Assembly: GCF_965660005.1 (NCBI RefSeq)
Contig: NZ_CBFHYF010000016.1
Span: 1-36,751 of the forward strand
DNA: 36,751 nt
Reading direction: 5' to 3'
Source: Porticoccus sp965660005
GTDB lineage: Bacteria > Pseudomonadota > Gammaproteobacteria > Pseudomonadales > Porticoccaceae
Position 1 is the first letter of the stretch. Each line of letters opens with the position of its first letter. The position numbers and the translations under genes are program-made. A model generated the notes under the pieces. The model did no database searches. It was not told the DNA's origin and was given only the letters and a program-made list of their open reading frames with translations. Positions 34,055-36,751 of the stretch are shown here, one piece after another.

Positions 34055-34822
34055 ATGACCTTTACTGTTGTGATTCCCGCCCGATTTTCCTCCACTCGCT
34101 TGCCGGGTAAGCCACTGCAGGATATCGCCGGTAAAACCATGATCCAGCGGGTTTATGAACAGGCCTGCCAGAGCAGCGCTGACCGGGTGATTGTCGCCAC
34201 GGATCATCAGCAGATTGCCGATGAGGTAACCCGGTTTGGTGGAGAGGTTTGTATGACGTCTCCGTCTCATCCATCGGGTACAGACCGTTTGCAGGAAGTG
34301 GTCGCACAATACGGCTTTGCCGAAGATCATGTGCTGATCAATGTGCAGGGCGATGAACCGTTGATTCCCCCTGCAGTCATCGACCAGGTGGCTGCAAACC
34401 TCATCAACAATCCCAGTGCGGGTATCGCAACACTTTGCGAACCGATCACAGACGAAGCGAGTTTCGCCAACCCCAATGTGGTCAAGGTCGTTACGGACTG
34501 TCAGGGCATGTCGTTGTATTTCAGTCGTGCACCGGTGCCCTGGCCACGGGATTTTTCCGGTGACCGGGTTGCGGCTATGTCTGCCGTCCTGCAACCGATG
34601 CGACATATCGGTATTTACGCGTACCGGGTCGGTTTGCTGAACCGGTTCGTACAATGGCCGGTGGCACCCATTGAGGCGCTGGAGTGCCTCGAACAGTTGC
34701 GTTTCATGTGGAATGGTGAGCGGATTCATGTGGCCAGCGCTGTGGCCGATGTGCCCGGTGGCGTCGATACCGAGCAGGATCTGCAGCGGGTCATCGCGAT
34801 TTTCAGGGGGACGTTCGCATGA
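34055..34822 (+). CDS. kdsB: 3-deoxy-manno-octulosonate cytidylyltransferase KdsB
   Basis: Cytoplasmic enzyme that activates Kdo as CMP-Kdo for transfer to lipid A. It is 255 residues against 248 in E. coli. The nucleotide-binding N-terminus IPARFSSTRLPGKPL (residues 7-21) is followed by DRVIVATDH, SPSHPSGTDRLQE, INVQGDEPLIPP with a metal-binding Asp near 100, and later HIGIYAYRVGLLNRFV and LECLEQLRFMWNGERI. The start is the ATG at 34055 with GAG about 8 bases upstream. The last four bases overlap the start of the phosphatase gene (ATGA), which means translational coupling. The neighbours LpxK and MsbA act in the same lipid A-Kdo pathway. Confidence 0.95.
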   Translation: MTFTVVIPARFSSTRLPGKPLQDIAGKTMIQRVYEQACQSSADRVIVATDHQQIADEVTRFGGEVCMTSPSHPSGTDRLQEVVAQYGFAEDHVLINVQGDEPLIPPAVIDQVAANLINNPSAGIATLCEPITDEASFANPNVVKVVTDCQGMSLYFSRAPVPWPRDFSGDRVAAMSAVLQPMRHIGIYAYRVGLLNRFVQWPVAPIEALECLEQLRFMWNGERIHVASAVADVPGGVDTEQDLQRVIAIFRGTFA

Positions 34823-35295
34823 AGCAGCTGCGTGTGTTATTTGTCTGTCTTGGCAATATCTGTCGCTCGCCCACCGCCCACGGGATTTTTGAGAGGCGGG
34901 TGGCGGAGGCTGGTTTGCAGGACCGGATTCTGATCGACTCTGCCGGTACGGGTGATTGGCACGTAGGGCGTTCGCCAGACTCAAGAGCCAGTGCGGCTGC
35001 ACTGAAGCGCGGTTACGACCTGAGTCACCTGCGGGCTCGTCAGGTGCGGCCAGAGGATTTTCTGGCGTTTGATTATCTGCTCGCCATGGATCAACAGAAT
35101 CTTTGGGATTTACAGGCACTGGCACTGCCTGATTTTGCCGGTCATCTCGGTCTGTTTCTCGATTTTGGCAACAGCCCCCTGAAAGAGGTGCCCGATCCCT
35201 ATGCCGGTGGTGATGAGGGGTTTGAAGCAGTGCTGGATCTGGTGGAGGATGCCACCAATGGTTTGCTGCATCATCTGCGCGGGCAACTGGATTAA
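34819..35295 (+). CDS. Low-molecular-weight protein tyrosine phosphatase
   Basis: A 158-residue enzyme of the LMW-PTP / arsenate reductase fold. The P-loop is at residues 9-18 (VCLGNICRSP) with nucleophile Cys10 and Arg16. The general-acid Asp126 sits in the DPY motif (VPDPYAGGDEGF). These residues and the whole length match active LMW-PTPs of the YfkJ / eukaryotic-type branch more than Wzb-type capsule phosphatases. It overlaps kdsB by four bases and murB by one base (TAATG), so it sits inside the envelope operon, in the position seen in Pseudomonas. Its physiological substrate here is not known; a link to cell-envelope phosphoproteins is only inferred from the operon. Confidence 0.92.
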   Translation: MKQLRVLFVCLGNICRSPTAHGIFERRVAEAGLQDRILIDSAGTGDWHVGRSPDSRASAAALKRGYDLSHLRARQVRPEDFLAFDYLLAMDQQNLWDLQALALPDFAGHLGLFLDFGNSPLKEVPDPYAGGDEGFEAVLDLVEDATNGLLHHLRGQLD

Positions 35296-36338
35296 TGCTC
35301 GATATTCAGGCCGCCGTTTCACTGCAACCCCACAACACGCTGTCCCTGCCTGCCACGGCGGAATTTTTCTGTCGTATCAACACCCGCGAAGACCTGTTCG
35401 AGGCTCTTGAATGGGCCAGACAAAAAGGCATCCCTGTGACGCCATTGGGTGGTGGCAGCAATCTGGTGCTGGTCGATGATTTGCCGGGGCTGCTACTGCA
35501 AATAGCCATTCCGGGTATTGCATTGGCCTCCGGTTCGGAGGCCGGTGAGCAGCGCCATATTCGCATCGCTGCCGGCGAAAACTGGCATCACCTGGTGTTG
35601 CACACCCTTAAAAATGGCTGGTACGGATTGGAGAATCTGTCCCTGATTCCGGGCCTGGCCGGTGCGGCCCCCATTCAGAATATCGGTGCCTATGGCATCG
35701 AATTGAGCGAACTGTTTCACTCGCTGGAGGCGGTCCACCTGCCCAGCGGTGAGTTGCATACGATGCTGGCTGCAGACTGCCGTTTTGGCTATCGGGATAG
35801 CCTGTTTAAACAGGCGGGTCGCAACCAGTATGTGATTACCGCCATCACGCTGTCATTGTCTGTCCGGCCGCATTTGCGCCTGACCTATCCGGCCCTGCTA
35901 CAGGCACTCGAAGCTTGTGATGAGTCCTCACTGACACCCGCCATGGTTTCTGCGGCAGTCTGTGCAGTGCGGCGCAGTAAATTACCTGATCCTGTCGAGC
36001 TACCCAATGTCGGCAGTTTTTTTAAAAACCCGGTCGTGACGGAGGGTCAGGCAGTCGCACTGCGTCAGCAGTTTCCCGATCTCGTGTACTACCCCCAGGC
36101 AGATGGTACCGTCAAATTGGCTGCCGGCTGGCTGGTTGAACAGACTGGCTGGCGCGGAGTGATCCGCGACAGGGTGGGCGTTCACGACCGTCAATCATTG
36201 GTGCTGGTCAACTTTGGTGGTGGCACTGGCGCCCAGCTATTGGCGTTGGCAGAGGAAATCAACGACTCGGTACAGCGGAAGTTTGCTGTGGCGCTGGAAA
36301 TCGAGCCGACGATTTACCCCGCTCGGTTCAGAAGCTGA
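35295..36338 (+). CDS. murB: UDP-N-acetylenolpyruvoylglucosamine reductase MurB
   Basis: FAD enzyme that reduces UDP-GlcNAc-enolpyruvate to UDP-MurNAc in peptidoglycan precursor synthesis. It is 347 residues, type I like E. coli MurB (342). FAD-binding loops are LGGGSNLVLVDD (51-62) and PGLAGAAPIQNIGAYG (119-134), Arg167 sits in FGYRDSLF, the catalytic Ser241 is in PNVGSFFKNP, and the C-terminal Glu is in LEIEPT (335-339). All key residues are present. The ATG at 35295 shares one base with the stop of the phosphatase gene, so expression is coupled. It is followed within 17 bases by a four-codon ORF and the AlkB-like gene. Confidence 0.96.
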   Translation: MLDIQAAVSLQPHNTLSLPATAEFFCRINTREDLFEALEWARQKGIPVTPLGGGSNLVLVDDLPGLLLQIAIPGIALASGSEAGEQRHIRIAAGENWHHLVLHTLKNGWYGLENLSLIPGLAGAAPIQNIGAYGIELSELFHSLEAVHLPSGELHTMLAADCRFGYRDSLFKQAGRNQYVITAITLSLSVRPHLRLTYPALLQALEACDESSLTPAMVSAAVCAVRRSKLPDPVELPNVGSFFKNPVVTEGQAVALRQQFPDLVYYPQADGTVKLAAGWLVEQTGWRGVIRDRVGVHDRQSLVLVNFGGGTGAQLLALAEEINDSVQRKFAVALEIEPTIYPARFRS

Positions 36339-36354
36339 TCGAGGGGAGAGCCCC

Positions 36355-36369
36355 ATGAATTCCCAGTGA
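36355..36369 (+). other. Four-codon upstream ORF (MNSQ) with a strong ribosome site
   Basis: GAGGGGAG (36341-36348) is an excellent Shine-Dalgarno six bases before an ATG at 36355. That ATG opens only ATG AAT TCC CAG TGA, and its stop overlaps the ATG of the next gene (TGATG). It may serve as a landing site that delivers ribosomes to the AlkB-like start by termination-reinitiation. Confidence 0.45.
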
Positions 36370-36751
36370 TGAACCAGCATAGCCTGTTTGCCGCCGATCA
36401 GGATCCGCTCGATATAGAACTATCCGATGGAGCCCTGCGCTATTGGTCGCAGTTGATTCCAGTTCAGCAGGCTGATCAGTGGCAACAAGCACTTATGGAA
36501 CAGGTGGCCTGGGAGCAGAGCAACATCGTGATTGCCGGCCGCGCAATGAAAATTCCGCGCCTCAATGCCTGGTATGGTGATGCCGGTGCCGACTATCAAT
36601 ATTCCGGGCGGCAGTTCAAGGCCACTCCCTGGCTGCCGGTACTGCGTGAAATCAGGGAGGTGGTTGAGGCGGCGGCGGGGCACAGTTTTAACAGTGCCCT
36701 GGTGAATTTGTACCGGGATGCCCGCGACAGTGTCGATTGGCATAGTGACGA
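36369..36751 (+). CDS. AlkB-like Fe(II)/2-oxoglutarate dioxygenase (3' partial)
   Basis: The window ends inside the gene; 127 codons are visible. The sequence fits the bacterial ALKBH2/ALKBH3-like branch of AlkB, which removes alkyl groups from DNA or RNA bases oxidatively. Visible blocks are GRAMKIPRLNAWYGDAG, the substrate-facing YQYSG and TPWLPVLREI, then FNSALVNLYRDARDSVDWHSDD, where His and Asp of HSD are the first two iron ligands. The third His and the 2-oxoglutarate Arg lie beyond the window. The ATG at 36369 overlaps the stop of a four-codon ORF; a GTG one codon earlier is possible. It follows murB closely and may share the operon, which is unusual for a repair enzyme. Confidence 0.88.
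   Translation, partial: MNQHSLFAADQDPLDIELSDGALRYWSQLIPVQQADQWQQALMEQVAWEQSNIVIAGRAMKIPRLNAWYGDAGADYQYSGRQFKATPWLPVLREIREVVEAAAGHSFNSALVNLYRDARDSVDWHSD

Noticed and set aside
33965..35125. 386-codon open frame on the minus strand opposite kdsB
   Set aside because: It runs antisense to kdsB and the phosphatase, whose families are certain. Its product is low-complexity Arg/His/Pro-rich sequence typical of a shadow frame, and no ribosome site is seen.

Overview
The window reads as core chromosome of a free-living gammaproteobacterium. The protein families and their order are those of the Pseudomonas / Cellvibrionales (marine) side of the class: comEC-exbB-exbD-msbA-lpxK-kdsB-PTP-murB, yccA-tusE, cysI with a DUF934 partner, and an AddA-like helicase with its nuclease partner. 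The genus cannot be told from sequence alone. I see no phage, insertion sequence, plasmid, CRISPR, rRNA or tRNA genes. Genes are tightly packed, with short gaps and many 1-4 base overlaps.

Layout. 1-869: 3' part of the SohB-type membrane peptidase. 893-4332 (minus): a Kef-type cation/proton antiporter, then sulfite reductase hemoprotein CysI with its DUF934 partner. 4574-4705: an unlisted 43-residue membrane protein with its own promoter and terminator. 4797-8716 (minus): metH followed two bases later by a DUF2970 gene. 8836-10168 (plus): nfuA behind a near-perfect IscR type 1 site, then a TetR regulator, closed by a perfect 20-bp bidirectional terminator. 10235-11299 (minus): DAHP synthase. 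11428-17519 (minus): a coupled helicase-nuclease / nuclease pair of AddAB type. 17607-19505 (plus): rmuC and a DUF2489 gene. 19619-24671: small genes of mostly unknown function (DUF1330, two membrane proteins, an Ala/Glu-rich lipoprotein, a secreted protein, two conserved hypotheticals) around trmA. 24757-27412 (minus): phhB, tusE, yccA, and a patatin-like lipase. 27602-36751 (plus): comEC, exbB, exbD, msbA, lpxK, kdsB, a low-molecular-weight phosphatase, murB and a truncated AlkB-like gene.

How the genes work together. The right third is an envelope biogenesis cluster: lipid A phosphorylation (LpxK), lipid A flipping (MsbA), Kdo activation (KdsB) and peptidoglycan precursor reduction (MurB), with an ExbB/ExbD proton channel pair between comEC and msbA. 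The middle holds recombination and repair genes. The left third is sulfur, methionine and Fe-S metabolism: CysI needs siroheme and a 4Fe-4S cluster, MetH needs B12 and zinc, and NfuA delivers Fe-S clusters.

Most noteworthy. (i) exbD is out of frame after its transmembrane start, exactly at an in-phase T TTT TTA heptamer, so it is either a -1 programmed frameshift or a one-base lesion. (ii) Two genes, the Kef antiporter and the lipoprotein, have Shine-Dalgarno sequences locked inside perfect stems. (iii) comEC carries three perfect in-frame 18-bp repeats. (iv) A four-codon upstream ORF takes the strong ribosome site in front of the AlkB-like gene. (v) The 43-residue membrane protein opposite cysI. 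I did not find a clear multi-gene novel system; most of the window is ordinary core genome.
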